DNA from: Natrialba aegyptia DSM 13077
GTDB taxonomy: Archaea; Halobacteriota; Halobacteria; Halobacteriales; Natrialbaceae
DNA: 64,000 bases
Assembly: GCF_000337535.1 (NCBI RefSeq)
Contig: NZ_AOIP01000032.1
Span: 274,849-338,848 of the forward strand
Direction: 5' to 3'
Positions 25,268 through 32,926 of the stretch are shown piece by piece. The notes beneath the pieces were generated by a model that saw only the letters and a list, made by a program, of their open reading frames with translations, had not been told where the DNA came from and did no database searches. The position numbers and the translations under genes are program-made. How positions within the stretch are numbered: position 1 is the first letter of the stretch; the number at the start of each line of letters is the position of its first letter.

Positions 25268-26806
25268 TTACAGGAAATCGTTCAGTCCGGACTGATCGTC
25301 GCTGGATTCGGTTGGGTCGGCTTCGGTGGCCGAGGCTTCGTGTTCATCGCCACCGTCTCCGCTCGATGTTCCGGTCGCGCCTGCGAGCGTTTCCTGTTCG
25401 TTCGAGCCGCCAGTACCGGCGTCGGCGTTCGTCTCGTCCTCACCGCCGCGTTCGCCATCAGCTGCCGATTCGACTTCGTCCGCCGCTGCTCCCTCGGCAT
25501 CGAAGAACGCCGAACCGGAATGCTCGACCGTCTCCTCGGCGATCATCTCCTCGGCGTCCTCGACGATCGACTGAACCTTGTTCGTATCCTTGCCGCTCCC
25601 CGTGACGAACGACACCTCCTTCTCGTCGAGTTCATATGTCGCCGCCATGCGAACAGTCAGCTCGCGGTTCTTGCAATGGTGGGTCATCGCCGAGAGGAAG
25701 GGCATGACCTCGCGGCGAGCCGTGGCGACGCTCGTGCCCTCGCGTTCGGCGATCCGTTCGGCGATCGAATCGCGCGTGTTCCGCGAGCCCTTCGTCCGGC
25801 CGAGTTTCGACCAGTAACTCGGCGGCCCGTAACGGGTCCACCCGCCCTTGTCCTCGCGGCGGGAGGCCGCGACGCCCGCGGTCATGTTATCCGAAGCGTA
25901 GCGCCAGAACGAGTAGTTCTGCGTCGAGCGAACCCGCCCCAGCCAGCGGTCGGCGTTCGCGAGGAACTCGTAGGCGTCCGCGAGTTCAGCGCCGTGGTAG
26001 TCCTTCGGAACGTTATCTTCGATCCAGTTTAGCATCTCGTCCGGATTCTCGTCGACGTCGTAGGACGCCTTGAGCGCGCCTTCGGCGTCTTCCTCCTTGA
26101 TGAGCGCGTCGAGAAAGTCGAAAATCCCTTCCGTCGTGTCGCGCTCGCTCGTCACCACGTCGTCGACGGTCAGCCGGTCGGTGTCCTCGGCGACGGCCTG
26201 CAGGTCGTTGACCGCCGAGCGCAGGTCGCCGCTGGTCGTCTCGGCGATTTTTTCGAGTGCCTCCTCCTCGAACTCGATATCCTCGCGCCGGCAGATATCA
26301 CGGAGGACGGGCACGATCGAGCGCTTCGACACGTCGCGGAACTCGATCGTCTCGCAGGCGTTGCGCAGCGACTGGCTCATGTCGTAGAACTCGTTGGCCA
26401 CGAGGACGATCGGTTGGTTCGCGCTCTTGACGACGCGGGTAACCTCCCGCGAGCCGCCGTAGTCGGCGTTACCGTGGAAGTTGTCGGCCTCGTCCAGGAT
26501 TACCAGCCGCCGTCCCGACTCGCCGCCGGTGAGCGTGCCGCTCTTTGCGGCCTCGCCGGCGATGCGTTCGATCACGTCGGCCCCGCGGCTGTCGCTGGCG
26601 TTGAGTTCCATCACTGGCCAGCCCATATCACTGGCCAGCGCGTGGGCCGCCGAGGTTTTCCCGACGCCGGGGCTCCCGTGGACGATCACCGCATCCCGAT
26701 GGTCGTCCCAGGTCGTGGCCCACTCCTCGAGTTTGTCTCGGGCCTTGTTGTTCCCGCGTACCTCCGACAGCGTCGTCGGACGGTACTTCTCGGTCCAGTC
26801 GCTCAT
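25268..26806 (-). CDS. rfcL: Replication factor C large subunit
   Basis: A 512-residue AAA+ clamp-loader subunit that opens PCNA rings with ATP and RfcS. It starts MSDWTEKYRPTTLSEVRGN; Walker A is GSPGVGKT (44-51), Walker B LVILDEADN (105-108). The clamp-loader lid and collar follow. The last ~80 residues are a disordered acidic tail that ends QSGLNDFL, a PCNA-interacting box (Q-x-x-L-x-x-F-L). Downstream of a PIN/AbrB toxin-antitoxin pair on the same strand (42-base gap). Confidence 0.96.
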   Translation of the reverse strand: MSDWTEKYRPTTLSEVRGNNKARDKLEEWATTWDDHRDAVIVHGSPGVGKTSAAHALASDMGWPVMELNASDSRGADVIERIAGEAAKSGTLTGGESGRRLVILDEADNFHGNADYGGSREVTRVVKSANQPIVLVANEFYDMSQSLRNACETIEFRDVSKRSIVPVLRDICRREDIEFEEEALEKIAETTSGDLRSAVNDLQAVAEDTDRLTVDDVVTSERDTTEGIFDFLDALIKEEDAEGALKASYDVDENPDEMLNWIEDNVPKDYHGAELADAYEFLANADRWLGRVRSTQNYSFWRYASDNMTAGVAASRREDKGGWTRYGPPSYWSKLGRTKGSRNTRDSIAERIAEREGTSVATARREVMPFLSAMTHHCKNRELTVRMAATYELDEKEVSFVTGSGKDTNKVQSIVEDAEEMIAEETVEHSGSAFFDAEGAAADEVESAADGERGGEDETNADAGTGGSNEQETLAGATGTSSGDGGDEHEASATEADPTESSDDQSGLNDFL

Positions 26807-26848
26807 TGACGGGTATTGGTGTGAGCCGCGTTTAGGGATTGCGGAGCG

Positions 26849-27223
26849 CTACTCGTCGTCGACCGTTTTCAGGTCGAGACGCGGTGTGACGTCCTCGTAC
26901 GTCTCGTCGCTCGAGACGATGGTATCGCCGTTCGATTCGACGAGGTGAAGTGCGTCGAACGGTGTGAACTCGTGGTCTTCCACGTATGTCGCCGCCGTAA
27001 CGACCGTCTCCACATCACCACGTACCTCGACGAGGTTAGCAGCGTTCGAGACGACGCGTTCGGTATCACGTTCCTCGCGGTAGGCGACCATCAGGAGTTC
27101 GATGAGCGTGAACTGCGATGTCCACAACTCATCTCGGTGTTTCCGGTACACCGACTCGGCGGCGTCTCCGAGCCAGTCTTCGTCCTTAATCAGCGCGAGA
27201 AGAAAATCGGTTTCTGCATACAT
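26849..27223 (-). CDS. PIN-domain toxin (VapC-type ribonuclease)
   Basis: A 124-residue PIN domain. Acidic metal-site residues are in place: Asp in YAETDFLLALI, Glu in FTLIELLMVAY, Asp in FTPFDALHLV and in IVSSDETYED. VapC toxins cut initiator tRNA or other RNAs when the antitoxin is removed. It follows directly after its AbrB-type partner gene (one base apart: 27223/27224). A decayed duplicate of the same end of this gene lies at 27600-27760. Confidence 0.9.
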   Translation of the reverse strand: MYAETDFLLALIKDEDWLGDAAESVYRKHRDELWTSQFTLIELLMVAYREERDTERVVSNAANLVEVRGDVETVVTAATYVEDHEFTPFDALHLVESNGDTIVSSDETYEDVTPRLDLKTVDDE

Positions 27224-27454
27224 CTATCGTCCAGCCTCGTCAAGCGCCGCTTCGCGAGTTTCTTCACGAAGTTCGTCGGCCGACTTCTCGATATCTGCGA
27301 ATTCGTCCCTGAGTGCTTCGAGCGGGTCGTCGGCGACCGGGACCAATTTGATCCCGTCGGGAAGCTGAACGACGTGATACCGGTCTCCATATCGCTCTCG
27401 AACCTCCTTCGGGAGCGTGAGGCGACCACGGTCGTCCAGCGCTACGTCAGCCAT
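27224..27454 (-). CDS. AbrB/MazE/SpoVT-type antitoxin
   Basis: A 76-residue protein: an AbrB swapped-hairpin DNA-binding part (MADVALDDRGRLTLPKEVRERYGDRYHVVQ) and a helical carboxy tail (DEFADIEKSADELREETREA) that would cover the toxin. ATG 27454 was taken; the extra 19 residues upstream do not fit the family. It is the first gene of the operon and should repress its own promoter together with the PIN toxin. Confidence 0.9.
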   Translation of the reverse strand: MADVALDDRGRLTLPKEVRERYGDRYHVVQLPDGIKLVPVADDPLEALRDEFADIEKSADELREETREAALDEAGR

Positions 27455-27599
27455 ATCCCGAGGTACGGTGGGCGAAAATAAAAATGTTCCCCGACATAGG
27501 GAATTACCCATTCTGTGCGCGTCGGTCCGGAACTTGTCTCCGCATCCACGAGCAAACAGCGATGCGTATTCGACGCTCTCAGCACACCGAATCTACATC

Positions 27600-27760
27600 A
27601 CATTTTCCCGACTTCTCGGTCCAGTCGCTCGTTCCAAAATCGTTGGAGCGAGTCGCGTTTAGTGGTGCGGAGCGTCACCCCTCGCCGACTGTCTTCAGTA
27701 CTCGCTTCAAGTTGAGATGTCCGCATCGAACGGTGTGAACTCGTTCTCGGAGAATCACAA
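27600..27760 (-). pseudogene. Decayed duplicate of the PIN-toxin end and the rfcL start
   Basis: On the minus strand the segment reads, in order, an EFTPFDA piece of the PIN toxin (near 27735-27755), a remnant of its carboxy end (LKTVGEG, near 27675-27700, against LKTVDDE), and then TSDWTEK (near 27605-27630), matching the rfcL start MSDWTEK. A perfect 20-base match ACTTCTCGGTCCAGTCGCTC occurs at 26785-26804 and 27611-27630, and the gene order is the same as in 26780-26975. The rfcL start codon and frame are lost, and the copy has deletions. Confidence 0.8.
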
Positions 27761-27791
27761 GACACTTGTAAATTATTTCTAAGTCACACAT

Positions 27792-28907
27792 ATGTCGCTG
27801 GTCACCGCCGTCTGGCTGTGGTTCCTCCTCGTCCTCGCGGTCGGATTCGCCGCCCTCGTCGTCGCCTTTCTCGGCTACCTGTACGGACTTCTCGCCCCCC
27901 ACCTGAGCGACGAATCGGCAATCCGAGGAGCGAACATCTGTGCGATCGGATTCGGGTTCGTCGCCAGCTATCCCACGTGGTATCTCGTACGCGCCGGACT
28001 CGATATGCACACTGTCGTTTCCGGCGGAATCGCAGCGATCGTAGTCGGACTCACTGCTGGCTGCGTCGGGACTGCCGCGATCACCGGTGTCCTCCGAAGC
28101 GATCCGTCCCTGTTCTCGACATCTCCCTCGAACGTTCGCCGCCGTTACGCTCGCTATCTGACGAGTATTTTCGCTCTCGCTTTCGGTATCATCGTCGTCG
28201 CTCTGCCGATCGTTCAGCGCGAGCCACTCGCCGGGCTCGGAATGCTTCCCGTTCTCATCTTCCTCTGCTGGGTCGCTGCACCGTTTATTTTCCCGCTCAC
28301 GGTCCCCGTCCGCCGACCGACCGCCACCGAACGTGATCGTCTCGAGGCCGTGCTCGATGCGAGCGGCCTCTCGACCTACAGCGTCCGGATCATCGATTCC
28401 GATATCCACGGTCTCGATGGCTGGCTCTTGGATTCTCCCCTCTCTCGGTATCTGTTCGTTTCACGGGTTACAGTCGACGCCTGCGACGATGCCACGCTGA
28501 GGGCGCTGTTCGTCGCCCGCCGCGAACAGAAACGGTACTATACGTATCTACTCAAAGCCGCATCGCTCACCATCTCGGGCGAATGTATTCTTCTCGGACT
28601 CCTCATCGATGACATCTCGGTCCTGCTCGCGGCGATACTCGCACTCGCACTCACACTGCTCGAGTTCAGCGCCCTTCGACGCCTGCGATACTACACCGAC
28701 GACCGCGCTGCCGATACGGTCGGCGCAACTGAACTCGCGGCTGCGTTCGAACGCGTCGCTGTGGAAGGCGGCATTACGGTTACAGAAACTCCGAGTCGGA
28801 ACTGGTTCTCGTCGACCCCGTCGTTGAGTGCGCGGATCGAACGGCTTCGCGCCCAAGCTGGGACGACCGCCGAAACCACCGGTGGTGAGACCGCCAACGC
28901 AGACTGA
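27792..28907 (+). CDS. Membrane protein resembling M48 peptidases, active site lost (pseudo-peptidase)
   Basis: A 371-residue protein with four N-terminal membrane segments (residues ~4-30, 42-62, 70-97, 115-140) and a further pair near 153-175, then a soluble part laid out like HtpX/M48 proteins: a VRIIDSDIHGLDGW region, then the helix DATLRALFVARREQKRYYTYLLK where active enzymes have HExxH, two more helices, and YYTDDRAADTVGATELAAAFERV with a closing STPSLSARIERLRA. The HExxH zinc motif is absent, so I infer a non-catalytic relative. M48 identity is from this layout and is moderately sure. Confidence 0.65.
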   Translation: MSLVTAVWLWFLLVLAVGFAALVVAFLGYLYGLLAPHLSDESAIRGANICAIGFGFVASYPTWYLVRAGLDMHTVVSGGIAAIVVGLTAGCVGTAAITGVLRSDPSLFSTSPSNVRRRYARYLTSIFALAFGIIVVALPIVQREPLAGLGMLPVLIFLCWVAAPFIFPLTVPVRRPTATERDRLEAVLDASGLSTYSVRIIDSDIHGLDGWLLDSPLSRYLFVSRVTVDACDDATLRALFVARREQKRYYTYLLKAASLTISGECILLGLLIDDISVLLAAILALALTLLEFSALRRLRYYTDDRAADTVGATELAAAFERVAVEGGITVTETPSRNWFSSTPSLSARIERLRAQAGTTAETTGGETANAD

Positions 28908-28966
28908 CCGTCCCGTCCCGTTTCTCGACCCGCGGACGCTAACTGATTCGAGCACGAACGGCAGCC

Positions 28967-29716
28967 ATGAACGTCGCACTCCTCACCGTCGGCGACGAAC
29001 TCCTCGCCGGCGAGACGACCAACACCAACGCCTCGTGGCTCGCCGCCCGACTCACCGAACGCGGCGCGACCGTCCGTCGCATCCTGACGGTCCCCGACGA
29101 CCGCGAGTTGATCGCGGCGACAGTGGCTCGCTGGCAGGACGACTCCGAGATCGATGCGATCATCGCCACCGGCGGGATCGGCGGCACTCCCGACGACGTG
29201 ACGGTGCCCGCCGTCGCGGACGCGCTCGATCGCGAGTTCGTCGTCTTCGAGGAGATGTACGACCGATTGCGCGAGAAGGCGACTGCGTTCCGCGAGGAAA
29301 ACCCCGACCTCGTCGCGGAGTACGATCTCGAACTCGATCTGGAGGCCGCCGCCTCCCTGCCGGAAGGCGCGACGCCGATCGTCGTAGACGAGGGGTGGGC
29401 CCCCGGCTGCGTCGTCGAGAACGTCTACGTCTTCGCGGGGATTCCCGAGGAGATGCACGCGATGTTCGAGTCGGTTGCCGCGGAGTTCAGCGGCGAGACG
29501 GTCTCGCAGACGATTTTCACGCCTGCACCGGAGGGGGCGCTACACGAGGTCCTCGAGACGGTTACCGACGAGTTCAGCGTGAGCGTGGGAAGTTATCCTC
29601 GGAGTCCGGATCGACCGGGGCGGATTCGTGTCTCCGGGTCCGATCCGGAGGTGGTCGAGCGGGCGATTTCGTGGCTCGAGGCGCGCGTCGAGACGGTCGA
29701 GCCCCCGTCGTCCTGA
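28967..29716 (+). CDS. CinA N-terminal/MoaB-like molybdopterin-binding domain protein
   Basis: A 249-residue protein of the competence/damage-inducible CinA family without the amidase half. Seen: NVALLTVGDELLAGETTNTNASWLA at the start, TGGIGGTPDDVT, VFAGIPEEMHAMFE. The MoaB/MogA-type fold binds molybdopterin-like or nucleotide ligands; in CinA the domain hydrolyses ADP-ribose or related compounds. It starts 60 bases downstream of the pseudo-M48 gene on the same strand. Confidence 0.9.
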   Translation: MNVALLTVGDELLAGETTNTNASWLAARLTERGATVRRILTVPDDRELIAATVARWQDDSEIDAIIATGGIGGTPDDVTVPAVADALDREFVVFEEMYDRLREKATAFREENPDLVAEYDLELDLEAAASLPEGATPIVVDEGWAPGCVVENVYVFAGIPEEMHAMFESVAAEFSGETVSQTIFTPAPEGALHEVLETVTDEFSVSVGSYPRSPDRPGRIRVSGSDPEVVERAISWLEARVETVEPPSS

Positions 29717-29739
29717 TCGATCTCAACAGCAGCCGACCG

Positions 29740-30018
29740 TCACCGGTACAAGGAGAGATAAAGCATCCCGAAGCCGACGATGAAGGGGATCGTTTCGACG
29801 ATGTAGAAGGCGGTTGCTGCCGAGGGAAGCTGGGACGTGATGGTCGTGAGAGCGACGCCCATACTGAGGAAGGCAAAGCCGATAAACGCCGACTCGAGAC
29901 GTTTGGATTGGTTTTTCGTATACGATTGAAAGCTGATGAGCGTGAGTCCAAGCGCCAGGGCGAACACGGTCAACTGCATCAGCATCAGAACGGCCTCGGC
30001 GAGTTCAGCGAGCATCAT
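29740..30018 (-). CDS. DUF7521-like three-helix membrane protein
   Basis: A 92-residue protein of three hydrophobic segments (about 10-28, 42-62, 70-90) starting MMLAELAEAVLMLMQL. I know this layout from small haloarchaeal membrane proteins (DUF7521) encoded next to winged-helix regulators, and here a winged-helix gene lies 223 bases upstream. It converges with the CinA gene. Family name from memory; role perhaps signal input to the regulator. Confidence 0.65.
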   Translation of the reverse strand: MMLAELAEAVLMLMQLTVFALALGLTLISFQSYTKNQSKRLESAFIGFAFLSMGVALTTITSQLPSAATAFYIVETIPFIVGFGMLYLSLYR

Positions 30019-30241
30019 ATCTATATCGAGTCACCCGTTTCGTGACGGGATTGGGACAGGTATGGATGTAAGTGGTACTGCCGTGAGCGGGAACGTTGAT
30101 GAGTCTTGTGGGCACACGGTCCGGATCGACAATCGGCGGAATCGACGCCGGCGCGAGTGAGATTTCGGAGACGGGAGACGTCGCCAACGGGTGGTGCGTT
30201 CGATGCGGGAGTGGGAGACGTGACAGCCATCACAATCGTCA

Positions 30242-30592
30242 CTACTTCGCACCGAGTTCGTCCCAGAGGCGGCTAAACCGGTCGGGGAGATTCTCCTCGC
30301 GGAAGATACGAACGTCGTACTCGTCGTCTTCCAGTGAGATGACGGTGCTGTTGAAGTTGCACGTGTACTCCTTGTAGTGGTTGCCGTCGTCGGCGACGAG
30401 CGTTCGGTCGTTGATCAACTCGTTTTCCTTGAGGAGGTCGAGACGCCGATAGATCGTCGGCCGCGAGAGGTCGAGTCGCTCTGCGAGTTCTTTCGCAGAT
30501 CCTGGCTCACGACTAATCGAGGCGAGGACGGTGCGTGCGTGCTCGTCCCCGATAGTATCGAGAATTTCTTCGATAGAGGACTCGTGTTCCAT
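30242..30592 (-). CDS. Winged-helix (ArsR-like) transcriptional regulator
   Basis: A 116-residue regulator from ATG 30592 (MEHESSIEEILDTIGDEHART). The winged helix runs through LASISREPGSAKELAERLDLSRPTIYRRLDLLKENELIND, with the recognition helix in RPTIYRRLDLL, then a wing and a C-terminal strand pair. No metal-site cysteines. It lies upstream of the DUF7521-like gene. An AT-rich stretch around 30650-30735 before it should hold its promoter. Confidence 0.9.
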   Translation of the reverse strand: MEHESSIEEILDTIGDEHARTVLASISREPGSAKELAERLDLSRPTIYRRLDLLKENELINDRTLVADDGNHYKEYTCNFNSTVISLEDDEYDVRIFREENLPDRFSRLWDELGAK

Positions 30593-30760
30593 GTCTAACG
30601 CGTAGTGTGATTCAGAGAAAAAGGTTTTCCGGGTCGTCTGAATATCTCCCTCCGTTATATTTTTATTGGCCGACAACAAACACCTTGTATCGGCACGATT
30701 CAACGTCGTGTCAGCGATGTAGTATCTATATTTGCCGCTATTCTCAGATCGTGAAAATAC

Positions 30761-30770
30761 CTATATATAC
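30761..30770 (+). promoter_or_regulatory. TATA box for the small zinc protein gene
   Basis: CTATATATAC is a strong TATA box. It lies about 70 bases before the ATG at 30832, so the transcript would carry a leader of roughly 40 bases, unusual in this window. It could also serve the divergent direction, but the spacing to 30592 is large. Confidence 0.5.
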
Positions 30771-30831
30771 CCCTTCTCCGCGCTAGAAGTCCCTGACCGG
30801 AATATATCACCTCTAGGTGAGAGTGACGGGT

Positions 30832-31032
30832 ATGGCAACGACTGATGGGGTGTCAAATGGGATGACCGAACCCTGTGAAGTTTGTGAAGTTGACACGTTA
30901 CACGAAGTATCCGTACAACTCGTTACCGAAGGCGGCGAGGGGGACAATGCACGCTACTCGCGAGAACCGTACCGCGTTCGCGAGTGCCAGCGCTGTGGAA
31001 ACCGTGAGAGCAAGCGGATGAACAACGCCTGA
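30832..31032 (+). CDS. Small putative zinc-binding protein
   Basis: A 66-residue protein from ATG 30832 (MATTDGVSNGMTEPCEVCEVDTLHE) with pairs CEVC and CQRCGN that form a zinc ribbon. It stops with TGA at 31030-31032, whose last base is the first base of the inverted-repeat element at 31032. Known as a haloarchaeal beta-ribbon type in my memory; function unknown. Confidence 0.75.
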   Translation: MATTDGVSNGMTEPCEVCEVDTLHEVSVQLVTEGGEGDNARYSREPYRVRECQRCGNRESKRMNNA

Positions 31033-31141
31033 TACTGCCGGACAAAAGTCAGTGAACACTCGATCGCGTCTCACGGATCGTCGCTCGTGGCGACGACCGT
31101 TCGAGTGCGATCGACGTGTGAATAGTTTTGTCCGGCAGTAT
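31032..31141. mobile_element. MITE-like inverted-repeat element (copy C, 110 bp)
   Basis: The ends are perfect 16-bp inverted copies: ATACTGCCGGACAAAA (31032-31047) and TTTTGTCCGGCAGTAT (31126-31141). The interior has no gene but shares AGTCAGTG.ACAC..GATCG and a matching downstream piece with the two elements at 37453 and 43479. It begins exactly at the stop codon of the zinc-protein gene. No transposase in the window. Confidence 0.75.
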
Positions 31142-31263
31142 GAACGGACTGGGAGCGGCCGCATCGAATTCTGCAGGCTGAACGCCGTACATTTACTTTT
31201 CGAGCTGATTACCCTGCCGTGATCGGTCCGGTAGCTACTTGAGTCAACCGTCCGACCCATGAG

Positions 31264-31980
31264 ATGACTATGGGCGGACGCGGGCCGAAACGTGAACTCG
31301 CAGAGAAGATTGCCGGCGAAATCACCCTGAGTGACGACCCCGGTGCGACGCTTCGCAAGTGGCGCACCGACTTCGACACCTCCCAGACGGACCTCGCCGC
31401 CGAACTCGACGTCTCTTCGTCGGTCATCTCCGACTACGAGAGCGGCCGGCGGGAGAGCCCCGGGATCGGCGTCGTCGGTCGGCTCGTCGACGGGCTGCTC
31501 GCAATCGACGAACGCCGCGGCGGTAACCGGATTCGCCAGTACGGACGCGTTCTCTCGGCCGGATTCGACAGCGATGTCGTCCTCGATCTGCGCGAGTACC
31601 CGAGTTCAGTTCGTCTCTCGGAGGTGTACGACAACGTCGGCGCGACGGAAGTCGTCGACGGACACACGGACCGAATCAACGGCCACACCGTCATCGATAG
31701 CATCGAGGCGATCACCCGCCTCTCGAGCGAGGAGTTCTTCCGGCTGTACGGACAGAGCACGAACCGCGTGCTCGTGTTTACGAGCGTGACCCGCGGCGAG
31801 GCTACCGCGGTCGCGCTTCGCGTCCTCAATCCGACGCCGAACGCGGTGATCCTGCACGGCCTCGACGAAGCGGATCTCTGGCCGCACGCGGCCGATCTGG
31901 CCCGGATCGACGGCTACTCGCTCGCCGTGACATCGACGCCGCTCGAGGAGTTGCTCGATGAACTCGCGAGTCTCGAGTGA
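31264..31980 (+). CDS. XRE-type helix-turn-helix transcriptional regulator with C-terminal sensor domain
   Basis: A 238-residue protein. An N-terminal HTH (about residues 25-75) has the XRE form (LRKWRTDFDTSQTDLAAELDVSSSVISDYESGRRESPG, recognition helix SVISDYESG). The rest is an ordered domain without cofactor motif (DSDVVLDLREYPSS, NVGATEVVDGHTDRIN, LVFTSVTRGEAT, LHGLDEADLWPHA) that I do not recognise with certainty. ATG 31264 and ATG 31270 are both possible starts. The next membrane-protein gene overlaps its end. Confidence 0.88.
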   Translation: MTMGGRGPKRELAEKIAGEITLSDDPGATLRKWRTDFDTSQTDLAAELDVSSSVISDYESGRRESPGIGVVGRLVDGLLAIDERRGGNRIRQYGRVLSAGFDSDVVLDLREYPSSVRLSEVYDNVGATEVVDGHTDRINGHTVIDSIEAITRLSSEEFFRLYGQSTNRVLVFTSVTRGEATAVALRVLNPTPNAVILHGLDEADLWPHAADLARIDGYSLAVTSTPLEELLDELASLE

Positions 31981-32335
31981 GCGGGTCGAGCGGATGGGGT
32001 GGACGGAACGACTGACGCTCGCGCTGACGGCCGGCTACCTCGTGACGCTGGCAGCTGTCTTTATCATCGACGAGCCGATTCTCTGGGTCCTCTGGGCGGC
32101 CGGAGCGGTCGGTATCGTCGGTGTCGTGTTGCTCGCGGTCAATTGGTCGCGGGCCGTCCCGGTCGCGAGCGGGAGCGACGATCCGGTCTCTACGGCGGAG
32201 ACGGGGACGGGGACGAGGACGGGACCTGGAACCGAGACTGAGACCGAGAATGGGACTGAAACTGGAACGAGGGCGGAAAAGCCGGCAGCTACCGAGGACG
32301 GTGGGGAAACGAACGCAAACGCCGAACGAGACTAA
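31958..32335 (+). CDS. Small membrane protein with acidic low-complexity tail
   Basis: A 125-residue protein with two helices (about 19-39, 43-65; LTLALTAGYLVTLAAVF, LWVLWAAGAVGIVGVVLLAV) and a Gly/Thr/Glu-rich tail (TGTGTRTGPGTETETEN). The start ATG 31958 overlaps the regulator gene by 23 bases; ATG 31994 (MGWTERL) is an alternative. It probably shares the regulator's transcript. Function unknown. Confidence 0.65.
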   Translation: MNSRVSSERVERMGWTERLTLALTAGYLVTLAAVFIIDEPILWVLWAAGAVGIVGVVLLAVNWSRAVPVASGSDDPVSTAETGTGTRTGPGTETETENGTETGTRAEKPAATEDGGETNANAERD

Positions 32336-32370
32336 GGTACTGCGCGCTGTCGCTGCGGAGCGGTCCGCGA

Positions 32371-32772
32371 TCAGGCTATCTGCTCTTCGTACTCGTCGGC
32401 CGAGAGCAACGCGTCGAGTTCGTCGGCGTCGGCGGCGTCGACTTCGAGCATCCAGCCGTCGCCGAACGGGTCGTCGTTGACGAGTTCGGGAGCGTCGAAC
32501 AGGTCGTCGTTGACGGCGACGACTTCGCCGCTGACCGGCGCGTAGAGATCGGAGACGGCTTTGATGGATTCGATGACGCCGAACTCGGTATCTTGTTGGA
32601 TGGTCTCGCCCTCGTCGGGGAGTTCGACGAAGACGACGTCGCCGAGTTCGTCCTGTGCGAAGTCGCTGATGCCGATCCGGATTCGACCGTCTGCGTTGGT
32701 TTCGGTTTCTGTTTCGAGTGCCCATTCGTGGGAGTCCTGATATCGTCGATCGTCGGGGATGTCGAAGCTCAT
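32371..32772 (-). CDS. gcvH: Glycine cleavage system H protein
   Basis: A 133-residue lipoyl carrier of glycine cleavage; its lipoyl-lysine shuttles the aminomethyl group between the P, T and L proteins. The lipoyl lysine is Lys71 in [19 protein letters not shown]. Start [17 protein letters not shown] is typical of the family. gcvT lies upstream on the same strand (154-base gap). No P-protein (gcvPA/PB) gene follows within the window; the next gene converges. Confidence 0.96.
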   Translation of the reverse strand: MSFDIPDDRRYQDSHEWALETETETNADGRIRIGISDFAQDELGDVVFVELPDEGETIQQDTEFGVIESIKAVSDLYAPVSGEVVAVNDDLFDAPELVNDDPFGDGWMLEVDAADADELDALLSADEYEEQIA

Positions 32773-32926
32773 TGGTGTGTCTTGGAATCTGCGTCTGTCG
32801 TCGTGTGTCTGTGCGCTTCGTGTCGCTGGTCGTGTCTCCGTCCGTCTCTGGACGGTCCTCGGACGATGCCGGGAGACGACGAGTACGAGTCTGTGCCGCT
32901 ACGTATCCGTATACACACAGCCGTAC

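Noticed and set aside
31155..31176. NotI, EcoRI and PstI sites within 22 bases, like a cloning linker
   Set aside because: Sites of this kind arise by chance in GC-rich DNA, the bases between do not match any polylinker I can place, and no vector sequence adjoins.
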